Source: Parasporobacterium sp. (GTDB lineage: Bacteria > Bacillota > Clostridia > Lachnospirales > Lachnospiraceae). From it: 64,000 nucleotides of DNA. Below, piece by piece: positions 28,281 to 36,689 of the stretch. The stretch lies in NCBI GenBank assembly GCA_017459985.1, contig JAFUBX010000011.1, positions 62,001 to 126,000 on the forward strand, read 5' to 3'. The stretch's first letter is position 1; every line of letters starts with the position of its first letter. The notes beneath the pieces were generated by a model, which was not told the DNA's origin, searched no databases, and saw only the letters and a list, made by a program, of their open reading frames with translations. Made by a program: the position numbers and the translations under genes.

Positions 28281-28313
28281 GTTCTATCTCCTTTATCTTC
28301 TTTCGTTTTCAGA

Positions 28314-29063
28314 TTATTCTTCAGCGGCTTCTTCGAATGCTTCTTCCGGAGCTTCTTCCGCAGCTTCTACTTCATATTCCATTCCCTGATTTGCCTCGAT
28401 CACAGCATCGGCCATCTTGGAAACGATCAGCTTGACAGCGCGGATTGCATCATCGTTGCCCGGGATCACGTAATCCAGTTCTTCCGGATCGCAGTTGGTA
28501 TCGCAGATACCGATCAGAGTGATGCCCAGCTTATGAGCTTCCTGGATGCAGATTTTTTCCTTCTTCGGGTCCACAACGAAGATGGCATCCGGGAGCTTTC
28601 TCATTTCCTTGATACCGCCAAGGTTCTTTTCCAGCTTCTCCTGCTCCTTGCGGATCGCGATAACTTCCTTCTTGGGCAGAACATCAAAGGTGCCGTCCTC
28701 TTCCATTCTCTCGATGTCTTTTAATCTTCTGACTCTGGACTGGATGGTCTTGAAGTTGGTCAGCATACCGCCGAGCCATCTCTCATTGACATAGAACATT
28801 CCGCAGCGCTCTGCGTCGGTGCGGATTGCTTCCTGCGCCTGTTTCTTGGTTCCTACGAAAAGGATCGTCCCGCCCTGGGCAGTGATATCGGAGACTGCAT
28901 CGAAGGCATCGTCGATCAGTCCGACGGTCTTCTGCAGGTCGATGATATAGATACCGTTTCTCTCGGTATAGATGTACGGAGCCATCTTAGGGTTCCATCT
29001 GCGGGTCTGATGTCCGAAATGAACACCTGCTTCCAATAACTGTTTCATTGAAATAACACTCAT
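28314..29063 (-). CDS. rpsB: 30S ribosomal protein S2
   Basis: 249 residues. S2 binds the back of the 30S head/body junction and is needed for S1 binding and initiation. Signatures: [26 protein letters not shown] at the N-terminus and the [12 protein letters not shown] region. The C-terminal 20 residues are strongly acidic (Glu/Ala-rich), a common variable tail. It is the first gene of rpsB-tsf-MATE with a strong AGGAGGAAAAAA ribosome-binding site and a leader of about 100 nt that may carry autoregulation. Confidence 0.98.
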   Translation of the reverse strand: MSVISMKQLLEAGVHFGHQTRRWNPKMAPYIYTERNGIYIIDLQKTVGLIDDAFDAVSDITAQGGTILFVGTKKQAQEAIRTDAERCGMFYVNERWLGGMLTNFKTIQSRVRRLKDIERMEEDGTFDVLPKKEVIAIRKEQEKLEKNLGGIKEMRKLPDAIFVVDPKKEKICIQEAHKLGITLIGICDTNCDPEELDYVIPGNDDAIRAVKLIVSKMADAVIEANQGMEYEVEAAEEAPEEAFEEAAEE

Positions 29064-29171
29064 TTTTTTCCTCCTTTTTTCTTCCCCACGCCCTTCTTTT
29101 CCGGGGACCGGACCGAGTGCATCCGGCAGGGCCCGGCAAGCAGGCGTGCGTGTTTATTTCACAACTTGTGT

Positions 29172-29200
29172 ATTGTACTTGATTCTCAGGCAAAACACAA
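29172..29200 (-). promoter_or_regulatory. rpsB promoter and leader
   Basis: Minus strand TTGTGT (29195-29200), 17-nt spacer, TACAAT (29172-29177). The transcript would have a GC-rich leader (about 29064-29165) with pairing potential between GCCGGG and CCCCGG segments. An S2 autoregulatory leader is plausible at this position, but I could not match it to a known structure. The -35 box begins right after the yfhO stop codon. Confidence 0.6.
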
Positions 29201-29204
29201 GCAG

Positions 29205-31736
29205 TTATTTCTGCTTTTTTCTGTTTTGGGCCCTGTTTTTCCGGAACAGATACAGATATGCCAGGCTCCCCGCGAACAAAGCTGTACAAGCCCCGGAAAC
29301 CACGATTCCCGCGGTCAGTCCCAGGGGCCAGTACCGAAATTCGATCTCATGCTCCCCCGGCTCCAGATCCACCAGGATAAAAGATTTTTCAAAATCCCGG
29401 TAATCCCTCTCTTCGCCGTCCACATAGACGCTCCACCCCTCGTCATAAGGGATCGTTGTAAACAGGACATCCTCTGCCCCCACCGATACATGTCCCCGGA
29501 CCTTCGTATCCGTAAACTCCGTGATCTGCATATTCCGGGTCATCAGGATCTCCATAGCCTCTTCATACCGGTTATAGTCCATGACTGCGGGATACAGGGT
29601 GGAATATCCGCCGTCCTCATAATTTCCTGAAATAATGACGGTATCTTCCTTCTGCACATCCCCGATGTCTATGATCTGCGGAAGTTCCAGGGAATCGAAT
29701 TTTTTCGTAAAGACCGGTTCCCCGTCTCTTGTGATCTCCACGTCGCAGCTGTCCATATCGCCGGTCAGATATACCAGGCATCTTCCTTCCTTCCGGGTCT
29801 GGAACTGGGCGTGATCGCCGCTGTAACTGTCCATAACCTGAAATACTTCTTCAAGTCCCGTGAAATCCTGTATCAGACCGTTCTGAAATCCGAAGGGATT
29901 GGACATCGGCGCGACCGCGTCATCGATTTCGTGACTCACCAGAAATCCCAGAGACAGCGCATATTTATTTTCATAGAACCAGGAATCCCCGATATTGGCC
30001 AGCGTTGTCATCAGCGGATCCGTCTGGGGTTCCTGGGCGATCTCATAGCGGACGCCAAGCAGTGCCTGGGTAAAGGGCGTATGCCCGTAATAGGAGAACG
30101 CGTTGGTTCTTCCCTGCATGCCGAGGCTGCTGTACAGGTCCGAGTTTCCGGATACGGTTGTGGAAGAAAACACAGACGCGCTGCGGTAATCGTTCCAGGT
30201 CCCGTCATTTTTGGTCTTCCGGGTCACCTTCTCCACACGGTAGAAGGGCTCGTCAAGGGCCATGGACAGCATCTGGGAAATCTCTTCGTTATCTCTCATA
30301 TAGGAAGTTCTGCTGGTTGTGGAATAGCCGGTCTCATTGGTATTGATCAGAATCTCCGCGATGGAGACCACCATCAGGGCGATCATGATCAGCGTCTTAT
30401 AGTCCCTTTTCTTTTTCAGCAGCAGGGAGATCCCCAGATAGAAAAGGATAAACAGTGCTCCGAGAAACGCCTGATTCAGCGTCAGTCCCTCAGACTCATA
30501 CAGGGCCTGCAGCACGAATACCCCCAGCACTCCCGCCAGGGCGCACAGAACGATCTCCCGGACGCGGAAACGCCGGATACTGATCAGCGCCTGATATGCC
30601 ATCACCAGCGTCAGAAAAATATAAATAAAGGAATAGCGGCACGGCAGGCTGTTCGGGAAATGGAACCCGTGCCAGATATAGGTCGGAATATTGAACATGA
30701 AGCTGAAAGCCAGCAGGAAAAGAAGCGATGTCTTTCCGGCCTTTTCCCGGGCCGGTACGCCTTTGCCGATCCAGTACAGCGGCACCAGCACAAATACGGC
30801 CATGGTACTGTATATATTCGGATAATGTCCGCTGAACACCGCAGGTTCCGTATTGATCACCGACTTGGAAAGCATGGCCAGCAGATTGTAATACGCAGTC
30901 ATGGAATAGGGGAAGGAGGAATCCGAGGATGCGGTAATAAACAGATTAAACAGCGCCGGAAGAACAATGAACATGGCCATTCCGCCTGCGATCACCGAAT
31001 AAACCAGAAACCGGCAGATACTGCACAGGACATCCGGTCCCCCTGCCCTTCTTTCACAAAGGATCAGATACAGGAAATAAAACACCAGAAAGATACATAT
31101 CATGATCGATATGTAATAATTGGAAATAATTGAGACCGCCAGCGATATGACATAGAGCCGGAACCGCCCTTCCTTCACCAGGGCCTCCAGCCCGTACAGG
31201 ATCAGGGGAAACAGCACCAGGCAGTCCAGCCACATAACATTCCAGCTGAAGGCGGCCATATAGGCGCTCATGGCATAAAAGCATCCGAAGACAGTGGCGG
31301 TGTAGTCATTTCTTCGGAACTTCCGGATCAGATACCAGGCAAAAAGGGAGGACATCAGTCCGGATTTGAGGATCAGCATCAGATTCATGAACTCCGGAAC
31401 CAGAGTATCCGGGAGCAGAGGAAGCAGCCAGTTTGCCGGAGAAGCCAGATAATAGGCATAGGTGCTGGCAAAATTGTTGCCCAGACCGATATTCCAGGAA
31501 TACAGAAGGCTCCCGCCGTTCTGCAGTATACGCTGGAACTCCCGGGTAAACGGAGCATACTGATGATACATATCGCTCCTCAGATACATATTTTCCCCAA
31601 ACGGAAAAACTTCTCTTCCAATATAAAGGATCAGAAGGATCAGGACTGGGATCAGGAAAGCCATGATCACCGGCAGTTTCCGGATCAGATACGGTCTTAT
31701 GGAGGAATGTCGCTGCATCGTTTCTGTCTGCTTCAT
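29205..31736 (-). CDS. YfhO family membrane glycosyltransferase
   Basis: 843 residues, about twelve to fourteen membrane helices followed by a large extracytoplasmic C-terminal domain and one or two last helices. The N-terminal pattern YLRSDMYHQYAPFTRE followed by GSLLYSWNIGLGNNF is the GT-C-like signature of YfhO proteins. In Bacillus, YfhO acts with the polyprenyl-glycosyltransferase CsbB to decorate lipoteichoic acid; the same pairing is present here, since its start overlaps the end of the CsbB-like gene by 4 nt (ATGA). Likely role: transfer of a sugar from undecaprenyl phosphate to a cell-envelope polymer. The acceptor is unknown. Confidence 0.9.
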   Translation of the reverse strand: MKQTETMQRHSSIRPYLIRKLPVIMAFLIPVLILLILYIGREVFPFGENMYLRSDMYHQYAPFTREFQRILQNGGSLLYSWNIGLGNNFASTYAYYLASPANWLLPLLPDTLVPEFMNLMLILKSGLMSSLFAWYLIRKFRRNDYTATVFGCFYAMSAYMAAFSWNVMWLDCLVLFPLILYGLEALVKEGRFRLYVISLAVSIISNYYISIMICIFLVFYFLYLILCERRAGGPDVLCSICRFLVYSVIAGGMAMFIVLPALFNLFITASSDSSFPYSMTAYYNLLAMLSKSVINTEPAVFSGHYPNIYSTMAVFVLVPLYWIGKGVPAREKAGKTSLLFLLAFSFMFNIPTYIWHGFHFPNSLPCRYSFIYIFLTLVMAYQALISIRRFRVREIVLCALAGVLGVFVLQALYESEGLTLNQAFLGALFILFYLGISLLLKKKRDYKTLIMIALMVVSIAEILINTNETGYSTTSRTSYMRDNEEISQMLSMALDEPFYRVEKVTRKTKNDGTWNDYRSASVFSSTTVSGNSDLYSSLGMQGRTNAFSYYGHTPFTQALLGVRYEIAQEPQTDPLMTTLANIGDSWFYENKYALSLGFLVSHEIDDAVAPMSNPFGFQNGLIQDFTGLEEVFQVMDSYSGDHAQFQTRKEGRCLVYLTGDMDSCDVEITRDGEPVFTKKFDSLELPQIIDIGDVQKEDTVIISGNYEDGGYSTLYPAVMDYNRYEEAMEILMTRNMQITEFTDTKVRGHVSVGAEDVLFTTIPYDEGWSVYVDGEERDYRDFEKSFILVDLEPGEHEIEFRYWPLGLTAGIVVSGACTALFAGSLAYLYLFRKNRAQNRKKQK

Positions 31737-32671
31737 CGTTCGTCTTTATCCCTGTCGGAGTCCTTCTCAAGATTGGTCTCATCCAGAAGATAGAGAGGCC
31801 GGTTCTTGGACTCCATAAAAATCCTTCCAATATAACTGCCCAGGATCCCGACAGAAAGCAGTATGATCCCGCCCATAAACAGCAGCACCACCAGCAACGT
31901 CGCATAACCCGGCACGTCGATCCCATTGATCAGCGTCTTGATCAGAGTTGCGATGATATAGATCACCGCCAGCAGGCAGATGGCTGCGCCGGCCCAGGAG
32001 ACGACCCGCAGCGGGATAACGCTGAACCCGGTCAGACCGTCAATGGCATAGGACAGAAGCTTCCGGAAATTCCATTTGCTCCGTCCCACTGTCCGGGGAC
32101 CCTGCACATAATCCAGCCATTTCACCCGGTATCCGACCCAGGCAAACAGCCCTTTGGAGAACCGCTGGTTCTCACAAAGGCTCAGGACGGCCTGTACGAA
32201 TTTCCGGTTCATGCACATGTAATCCGTGGCCCCGGTCTGCAGTTTGACTGTGGACATTTTATTGTTGATGCTGGTAAACAGCCGGGAAAAGGTCCCCGGC
32301 GCGCGTTTGGCTCCGCATGCATCCCAGCCTTCGCAGGTCACGCTGCCCAGCATTTCCGGGATCAGCTCCGGGGGATGCTGCAGGTCCGCGTCGATCAGAA
32401 TGGCAAGATCCGCATCGCAATGCTGCAATCCCGCATAAATGGCTGCCTCCTTGCCGAAATTCCGGGAAAAGGAAAGATACTTCACCCTCTCATCCGCTGC
32501 TGCCAGCTGCCTGATCACTTCGATGGACCGGTCGCTGCTGCCGTCATTTACAAAAAGATAAGAACAGTCATATTCCTCAAGAGTTTTAAGGACTTCATTC
32601 ACTGCCTGATAAAAACGGTTCAGTCCTTCTTCTTCATTATATACCGGTACGATAATCTCTACAGTTCTCAT
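31733..32671 (-). CDS. CsbB/GtrB-like polyprenyl-phosphate glycosyltransferase
   Basis: 312 residues. The N-terminal GT2 domain has the nucleotide-sugar motifs VPVYNEEEG, VNDGSSDRS and the DXD-like IDADLQHP; two membrane helices (about 228-250 and 263-290) follow, the GtrB/CsbB/DPM-type layout. It should transfer a sugar from UDP-sugar to undecaprenyl phosphate on the cytoplasmic side, supplying YfhO. It starts 2 nt after the parvulin-lipoprotein gene and overlaps yfhO, so the three form one tightly packed operon. Sugar identity is not deducible. Confidence 0.92.
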   Translation of the reverse strand: MRTVEIIVPVYNEEEGLNRFYQAVNEVLKTLEEYDCSYLFVNDGSSDRSIEVIRQLAAADERVKYLSFSRNFGKEAAIYAGLQHCDADLAILIDADLQHPPELIPEMLGSVTCEGWDACGAKRAPGTFSRLFTSINNKMSTVKLQTGATDYMCMNRKFVQAVLSLCENQRFSKGLFAWVGYRVKWLDYVQGPRTVGRSKWNFRKLLSYAIDGLTGFSVIPLRVVSWAGAAICLLAVIYIIATLIKTLINGIDVPGYATLLVVLLFMGGIILLSVGILGSYIGRIFMESKNRPLYLLDETNLEKDSDRDKDER

Positions 32672-32673
32672 TC

Positions 32674-33621
32674 TTACTCCATGACAGTCAGATCATATTC
32701 ATCCCAGGCTTTGGTATTAAACCGCATTTTGCTCTTCCGGGCAAATTCATCATAGGCTTCCTGAAATTTATCTCTTCTGGCGTCGGCGATCATCCGGTTT
32801 TTATTTGCAATGGATTCGGCGACTTTATAATCCTCCATGCAGAAGATGATATAATAACCATCCCGGGTCTCTATGATCTCGCTGACTTCATTATCCCGAA
32901 GAGCAAACGCCTTGGCATCCACGGGGGCCGGCAGATTTCCCTTTGTCTCCGTCAGGTCAACGACCGGAACATACCCGTAGGCGCTGCATACCGAGGCAAA
33001 ATCCGCGCCGCCCCGGACTTCATTTCTCATCCGCTCTGCTGTCTCAATTCCATCCTCCACAGGGATAAACACATAGCTGATCTCAATCGCCTTGGTATCT
33101 GCCTCGCTGATCTCCATGCTGATATTCTCGGAAAGTTTCTCATAGACCTTATTATAATAGGTCCGTTTGACCAGAAGATCGATGGCATCTTCCCAGGTAA
33201 TATTGTACCGGGCAAGATTGTAACGGCTGTTGAGATCATCAAACAATGCCTGGGCGTCGGTCTCGATCCGGATGCGGTCTTCCTCGCTGATGAACACGGT
33301 AAGACTCTGGGCCATCACCTCCGCCGAGGTATACCGGAGCAGTTCATCCGTCACCGTGTCTTTAATATATTCAGCCAGTGTGGTCTCGCCAATCCTTCTG
33401 CTCCACAGCAGCACATCATCAGCGTCTTTATAATTTTCCTTAGCCTCGAGAAGTGCCAGAACTCCGGTACCCATCGAGCAGGTCGTATCGTTGATCTCCA
33501 ACAGAGTATTATTGCCCAGGGAACGGGTCACCCGGATCTCAGTACAGCCGCTCAGAAACATAAGCAGCAGCACTGCGGCCATGCAGATCACGATCCTCAA
33601 TTTAGCGGAGTTTCGACGCAT
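32674..33621 (-). CDS. PpiC/parvulin-type peptidyl-prolyl isomerase lipoprotein
   Basis: About 315 residues from the ATG at 33621, preferred because GGGAGGAATCA precedes it and it starts a typical signal peptide; the upstream extension of the frame has no such features. The lipobox LMFLSGC gives a lipidated Cys26. A SurA-like helical N-domain is followed by a parvulin-like domain (about 190-280), ending with AFALRDNEVSEIIETRDGY, the common PpiC end motif. The role would be folding of exported proteins at the outer face of the membrane, as for PrsA. It leads the operon with the glycosyltransferase and yfhO genes. The conserved parvulin histidines are not obvious, so catalytic activity is uncertain. 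Confidence 0.82.
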   Translation of the reverse strand: MRRNSAKLRIVICMAAVLLLMFLSGCTEIRVTRSLGNNTLLEINDTTCSMGTGVLALLEAKENYKDADDVLLWSRRIGETTLAEYIKDTVTDELLRYTSAEVMAQSLTVFISEEDRIRIETDAQALFDDLNSRYNLARYNITWEDAIDLLVKRTYYNKVYEKLSENISMEISEADTKAIEISYVFIPVEDGIETAERMRNEVRGGADFASVCSAYGYVPVVDLTETKGNLPAPVDAKAFALRDNEVSEIIETRDGYYIIFCMEDYKVAESIANKNRMIADARRDKFQEAYDEFARKSKMRFNTKAWDEYDLTVME

Positions 33622-33713
33622 TGATTCCTCCCAGGTCCTTTCCGGAAACAGTATTTCTGTTAAAACTGCATATAAGATACCACAAATAAAAAAATATTTC
33701 TTTACAAAAGTAA

Positions 33714-33745
33714 TTGTTGAAATCAGAAATGAATTATGATATTTT
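33714..33745 (+). promoter_or_regulatory. candidate promoter of the tRNA-Thr gene
   Basis: Plus strand TTGAAA (33717-33722), 17-nt spacer, TATTTT (33740-33745); an alternative TTGTTG (33714-33719) with TGATAT (33737-33742) overlaps it. The tRNA begins about 60 nt downstream. Confidence 0.5.
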
Positions 33746-33803
33746 ATACAGGTGCTTTTAAGACACGCGTGCATTATAGCACATCTGTTTTAAAAAGTCT
33801 CAT

Positions 33804-33877
33804 GCTACTGTAGCTCAGCCGGTACGAGCGCGTCATTGGTAATGACGAGGTCGCGGATTCGAATTCCGCCAGTAGCT
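33804..33877 (+). tRNA. tRNA-Thr (anticodon GGT)
   Basis: 74 nt fold as a complete cloverleaf: acceptor GCTACTG/CAGTAGC (7 perfect pairs), D stem GCTC/GAGC, anticodon stem CGTCA/TGACG with loop TTGGTAA, so the anticodon is GGT reading ACC (and ACT), T stem GCGGA/TCCGC with loop TTCGAAT, discriminator T. No CCA is encoded. It is transcribed opposite to the flanking protein genes and followed by a large stem-loop. Confidence 0.96.
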
Positions 33878-33897
33878 TTAGCGAAATGAGATAAGCA

Positions 33898-33960
33898 AAT
33901 CGGAAACAAATGATCAGTCGCCATGCTTGCATGAGCGGCTGATTATTTGTTTTTCGATTT
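33898..33960 (+). terminator. large stem-loop after tRNA-Thr, probable terminator
   Basis: AAATCG-AAACAAAT-ATCAG-CGC-ATGC pairs imperfectly with the matching arm ending GATTATTTGTTTTTCGATTT, with T-runs on the 3' side. It begins about 20 nt after the tRNA. Confidence 0.65.
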
Positions 33961-34109
33961 ATTTGGCGAAAACGGAAACGAGGAGAGCGCAGCGATCCGA
34001 GTGTCCTTTTTCGCCAAATGGCTTGCGTCAGCAAGCCGCTTAGCTCATGGAAGTACAACTATTGGTCCGGAAACCGACCTGAGTGCGAGCGTCAGTGAGT
34101 GCGAGCGTC
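33961..34109 (+). repeat. inverted repeats and short direct repeats downstream of tRNA-Thr
   Basis: ATTTGGCGAAAA (33961-33972) pairs with TTTTCGCCAAAT (34008-34019). Directly after it, GGCTTGC-GTCA-GCAAGCC forms another hairpin. Then GAGTGCGAGCGTC occurs twice (34081-34093 and 34097-34109). No gene is supported here. Confidence 0.75.
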
Positions 34110-34270
34110 CTCCTTTCACTCCAGCACAGCCTTTTGCAGCAAGCCGAATAACTTCCTTTAATACTATTTCATTCTTCATCCGCAATATGTCCCTTACACG
34201 TCTTTTCAGTATGCTGTGATTGTGGTAACATTTCCAGCTCCGCTTCTGCACAAGATTCTTCCATATATGA
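34110..34270. other. gene-free stretch with no feature recognised
   Basis: Part of the roughly 820-nt interval between tRNA-Thr and the MBL-rubredoxin gene. Short open frames on both strands lack ribosome-binding sites and recognisable products. It may hold decayed sequence. The same holds for 34419-34558. Confidence 0.5.
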
Positions 34271-34418
34271 AATGTCATGCGTTTTTTCAAGTTTTCATTT
34301 TCCGCATGACTTTTTCTGTCGGAATGTCATGCGTATTTTCAGGTTTTCATTTTTCGCATGACTTTTCCTGCCAGAATGTCATGCATTTTTCGAAGTTTTT
34401 ATTTTCCGCATGACTATG
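34271..34418. repeat. three tandem 52-bp units, each a hairpin
   Basis: The unit starts AATGTCATGCG and recurs with an exact 52-bp period (GTCATGCG/GTCATGCA at 34274, 34326 and 34378). In each unit it is matched 21 nt later by CGCATGAC (34303, 34355, 34407), so every copy forms an 8-bp stem (7 bp plus one mismatch in the third) with a T-rich 21-nt loop. Because 52 is not a multiple of three, the array cannot be a coding repeat. Third unit incomplete. Confidence 0.9.
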
Positions 34419-34558
34419 TGGTCCAAAGCATGAAAATATTAAGAAGCTCTCCAAGAAGTTCTCCCATTTCAGGCAGCGGGAGCAGGGATAAGAAAACTCA
34501 AATATTATTTTCAGTCCAATTCAGGCCTTCCGCAGTATTCTGATGACCATATTCAAAA

Positions 34559-34614
34559 ATTACCAGATACTATCCCCTGTTTCCCGGATCGGCACAGGGA
34601 TAATATCTGGTAAT
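34559..34614 (-). terminator. long stem-loop, probable terminator for the minus-strand operon
   Basis: ATTACCAGATA-CTATCCC-CTGT pairs with ACAG-GGATAA-TATCTGGTAAT; on the minus strand it is followed by TTTTTG. It lies about 90 nt beyond the stop of the MBL-rubredoxin gene. Confidence 0.65.
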
Positions 34615-34660
34615 TCCTATTCAGAGCAATCATTGCCGCAATCAGGACGGCCTGGATCAG

Positions 34661-34688
34661 GAAGTGCCTGGACAAATCCAGGCACTTC
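34661..34688 (-). terminator. stem-loop right after the MBL-rubredoxin gene
   Basis: GAAGTGCCTGGA and TCCAGGCACTTC form a perfect 12-bp stem with a 4-nt loop, 14 nt after the stop. There is no T-run, so it may stabilise mRNA rather than terminate. Confidence 0.5.
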
Positions 34689-34701
34689 CCTGGTGTGCTT
34701 A

Positions 34702-35649
34702 TTATGCCTTATTAAACTTTTCTTTTCCCTGCCTGCATCTCGGGCACTTCCAATCCTCCGGCAAATCTTCAAATGCGGCTCCGTCATGCTCCGCAGGATC
34801 ATAGACATAGCCGCAGATGGAACAGACATACTTGCCGGATGCTGCTGCCTGGCTGAAATCCGCTTCCGCGAACACCGTCGGTACCGGATGATCCAGATCC
34901 ATCACCCGTTTTGCTTCCAGATTCTCATACCCCTGCGGCGTATGGGTTCCCATATAAACCGTCGGATGATTACGGACAAATTCCCGTACCCGGTCCAGAG
35001 CTTCCCGGGCTGCCGGAAGATCGTCAAAGACCACTGAGAGCTTGTTTTCATATAGAGCTTCATCCACATAGGTAATATCCGCCTCAAACATATAGAACAG
35101 GTCTTCATTTTCTGCAATTACAAGACTGTTGCCGTTTGTATGTCCTTTTGCTTTCACAAGATAAATGCCGTCCCGGATCTTCTGACTTTCCGGAAAATTA
35201 TAATAAGCTCCATCCGTAAAGCTGACGGGCACAACATTGTCGATTCCCTTCAGTTCTTCCGCCTCCAGCTCCTCTTCATTCACATAAATCTTTGCATTCG
35301 GGAAAGACCTCAGTTCTCCGGAATGATCGCCGTGCTTATGGGTGAGGAGGATCTTCGTCACCTGCTCCGGCTTATAGCCCAGAGCAGCAAATGCCTCCAT
35401 GTAGCTGCAGATGTCTTTTCCCGTATACAGGGCACTGGTCTCATCTGGGACCTCTTCCGGTGTCCCGGCCGGAAGTCCCGTATCCACAAGGATCACTTCA
35501 TCGCCGGTATCGATCAGATAGTTCTGCAGACTGCCGCGATACCTCACCCCGGGATCGAATTTGTCCGGACCTTCTTCCCCGCCAAACACAAACGGCTGGG
35601 TATAGAATCCGTCTTTTCTGAATTTTACTGCTTTGATCTCCATATTCAT
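34702..35649 (-). CDS. metallo-beta-lactamase-fold protein fused to C-terminal rubredoxin
   Basis: 315 residues. Residues about 1-265 are an MBL-fold hydrolase with [11 protein letters not shown] (His104, His106, Asp108, His109) and later AKGHTNGNS and a C-terminal GTHTPQG, in the lactonase/glyoxalase II-like branch. Residues about 272-312 are a complete rubredoxin: [12 protein letters not shown] with Cys276 and Cys279, and DWKCPRC with Cys302 and Cys305. No flavodoxin domain lies between them, so it is not a canonical flavodiiron protein, and the metal ligands of the MBL part look like the dinuclear hydrolase type. A redox role (for example oxygen or peroxide handling) is possible but inferred. 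It is the last gene of a run of same-strand genes. Confidence 0.88.
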   Translation of the reverse strand: MNMEIKAVKFRKDGFYTQPFVFGGEEGPDKFDPGVRYRGSLQNYLIDTGDEVILVDTGLPAGTPEEVPDETSALYTGKDICSYMEAFAALGYKPEQVTKILLTHKHGDHSGELRSFPNAKIYVNEEELEAEELKGIDNVVPVSFTDGAYYNFPESQKIRDGIYLVKAKGHTNGNSLVIAENEDLFYMFEADITYVDEALYENKLSVVFDDLPAAREALDRVREFVRNHPTVYMGTHTPQGYENLEAKRVMDLDHPVPTVFAEADFSQAAASGKYVCSICGYVYDPAEHDGAAFEDLPEDWKCPRCRQGKEKFNKA

Positions 35650-35676
35650 TCTCCTTCCTGTGATACGGGTTCCTGT

Positions 35677-36660
35677 TTATTTTTCCTTCCGGGTATTCCG
35701 GTAATCATAGAATCCGATCCCGGCATTGACTCCGGTTTCTCCACGGTCTATTTTTTCCTTAAGAAGCTGGTTCAGCCTGTAAATCGTGGAGCCCTCCACC
35801 TGTGCATCCGGCTTCATTTTATTAATGGCATATACAGTATCCAGCCCGATCACATCAATGTGTTCAAAGGGCCCAAAGGGACATCCCAGCCCCACCTTCC
35901 AGGTGAGATCCACCGTTTCCGGATCCGCGACTCCGTTGACCCATAAAGCTTCCCCGGCAGCCAGCCAGGGAACGAGAACAGAATTCAGGATGTACCCTGG
36001 CTGCTCTTTATGCAGCTGCAGCGGAATCATGTTCAGCTGTTCCGCAAATTCGACCACCTTTCTGTAGACCTCCGGGTCTGTCCCGGAATGGCCCATGATC
36101 TCTGCCGTATTGCACCGCCAAATCGTATTGGCGAAATGCAGGGCGCAGAACCGCTCCGGCCGCCCTGTGTGCTGCGCGAACCTGCTGGGCAGCAAGGTGG
36201 AAGAATTCGATACCACGATGGTTTTCGCCGGCAGCAGATTCCGGATCGATTCGTAAAAATCAGTTTTTATTTCCGGATTCTCGGTTACCGCTTCCACGAC
36301 AAAATCCGCATCCTGAAACAGATCCGCGGAAAGTTCATTCACAATCCGAAGATCCGCATGACACCTCTGTCTGGTATCCCCGATCATCTGCGCAAGCTTA
36401 TCCCTGTTCAGATCCTTCCAATCCCGGATCATCCCGTGGGGATAAACCGCCTGTTCCTCCGGCACTCCGAGAAACAGTTCCGCCTGGTCCAGATCCTGCA
36501 GCATCATTGCCGCATATCTGGCCAGCTTGGTCCTGGTCTGCTCTTCGGAATCTTCTTTCCGGATCAGGATCGTCACATCAATCCCGGCATATGCGCACAT
36601 CAGACTGATCTGGGATCCCAGCACACCGCCTCCGGCAACAATTACTTTCTTTACTGTCAT
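35677..36660 (-). CDS. 3-hydroxyacyl-CoA dehydrogenase family protein
   Basis: 327 residues: an NAD-binding Rossmann domain starting VIVAGGGVLGSQISLMCAYAG, followed by the all-helical 3HCDH C-terminal domain (about 195-300, beginning KEQPGYILNSVLVPWL). The family catalyses NAD-dependent oxidation of 3-hydroxyacyl-CoA or related hydroxy acids. The catalytic His region reads ALHFANTIWRCNTAEI rather than the usual HFFNP of 3-hydroxybutyryl-CoA dehydrogenases, so the substrate may differ. No other beta-oxidation or butyrate genes are nearby. It starts about 30 nt after the PrsW gene ends, with an AGGAGGATGTATA ribosome-binding site. Confidence 0.88.
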   Translation of the reverse strand: MTVKKVIVAGGGVLGSQISLMCAYAGIDVTILIRKEDSEEQTRTKLARYAAMMLQDLDQAELFLGVPEEQAVYPHGMIRDWKDLNRDKLAQMIGDTRQRCHADLRIVNELSADLFQDADFVVEAVTENPEIKTDFYESIRNLLPAKTIVVSNSSTLLPSRFAQHTGRPERFCALHFANTIWRCNTAEIMGHSGTDPEVYRKVVEFAEQLNMIPLQLHKEQPGYILNSVLVPWLAAGEALWVNGVADPETVDLTWKVGLGCPFGPFEHIDVIGLDTVYAINKMKPDAQVEGSTIYRLNQLLKEKIDRGETGVNAGIGFYDYRNTRKEK

Positions 36661-36689
36661 TATACATCCTCCTGTCTGTCATCCATCCG

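Noticed and set aside
33622-33774. A 51-residue N-terminal extension of the parvulin lipoprotein
   Set aside because: The internal ATG at 33621 has a good ribosome-binding site and begins a normal lipoprotein signal; the extension crosses AT-rich promoter-like DNA.
34045-34290. An 81-codon minus-strand frame after tRNA-Thr
   Set aside because: It runs through the duplicated GAGTGCGAGCGTC sequence and lacks a ribosome-binding site or relatives that I recognise.
34216-34413. A 65-codon frame across the 52-bp repeats
   Set aside because: The 52-bp period shifts the frame at each unit and no ribosome-binding site precedes it.
34271-34418. The 52-bp repeats as a CRISPR array
   Set aside because: There are no unique spacers between repeats, the units are contiguous, and no cas genes are present.
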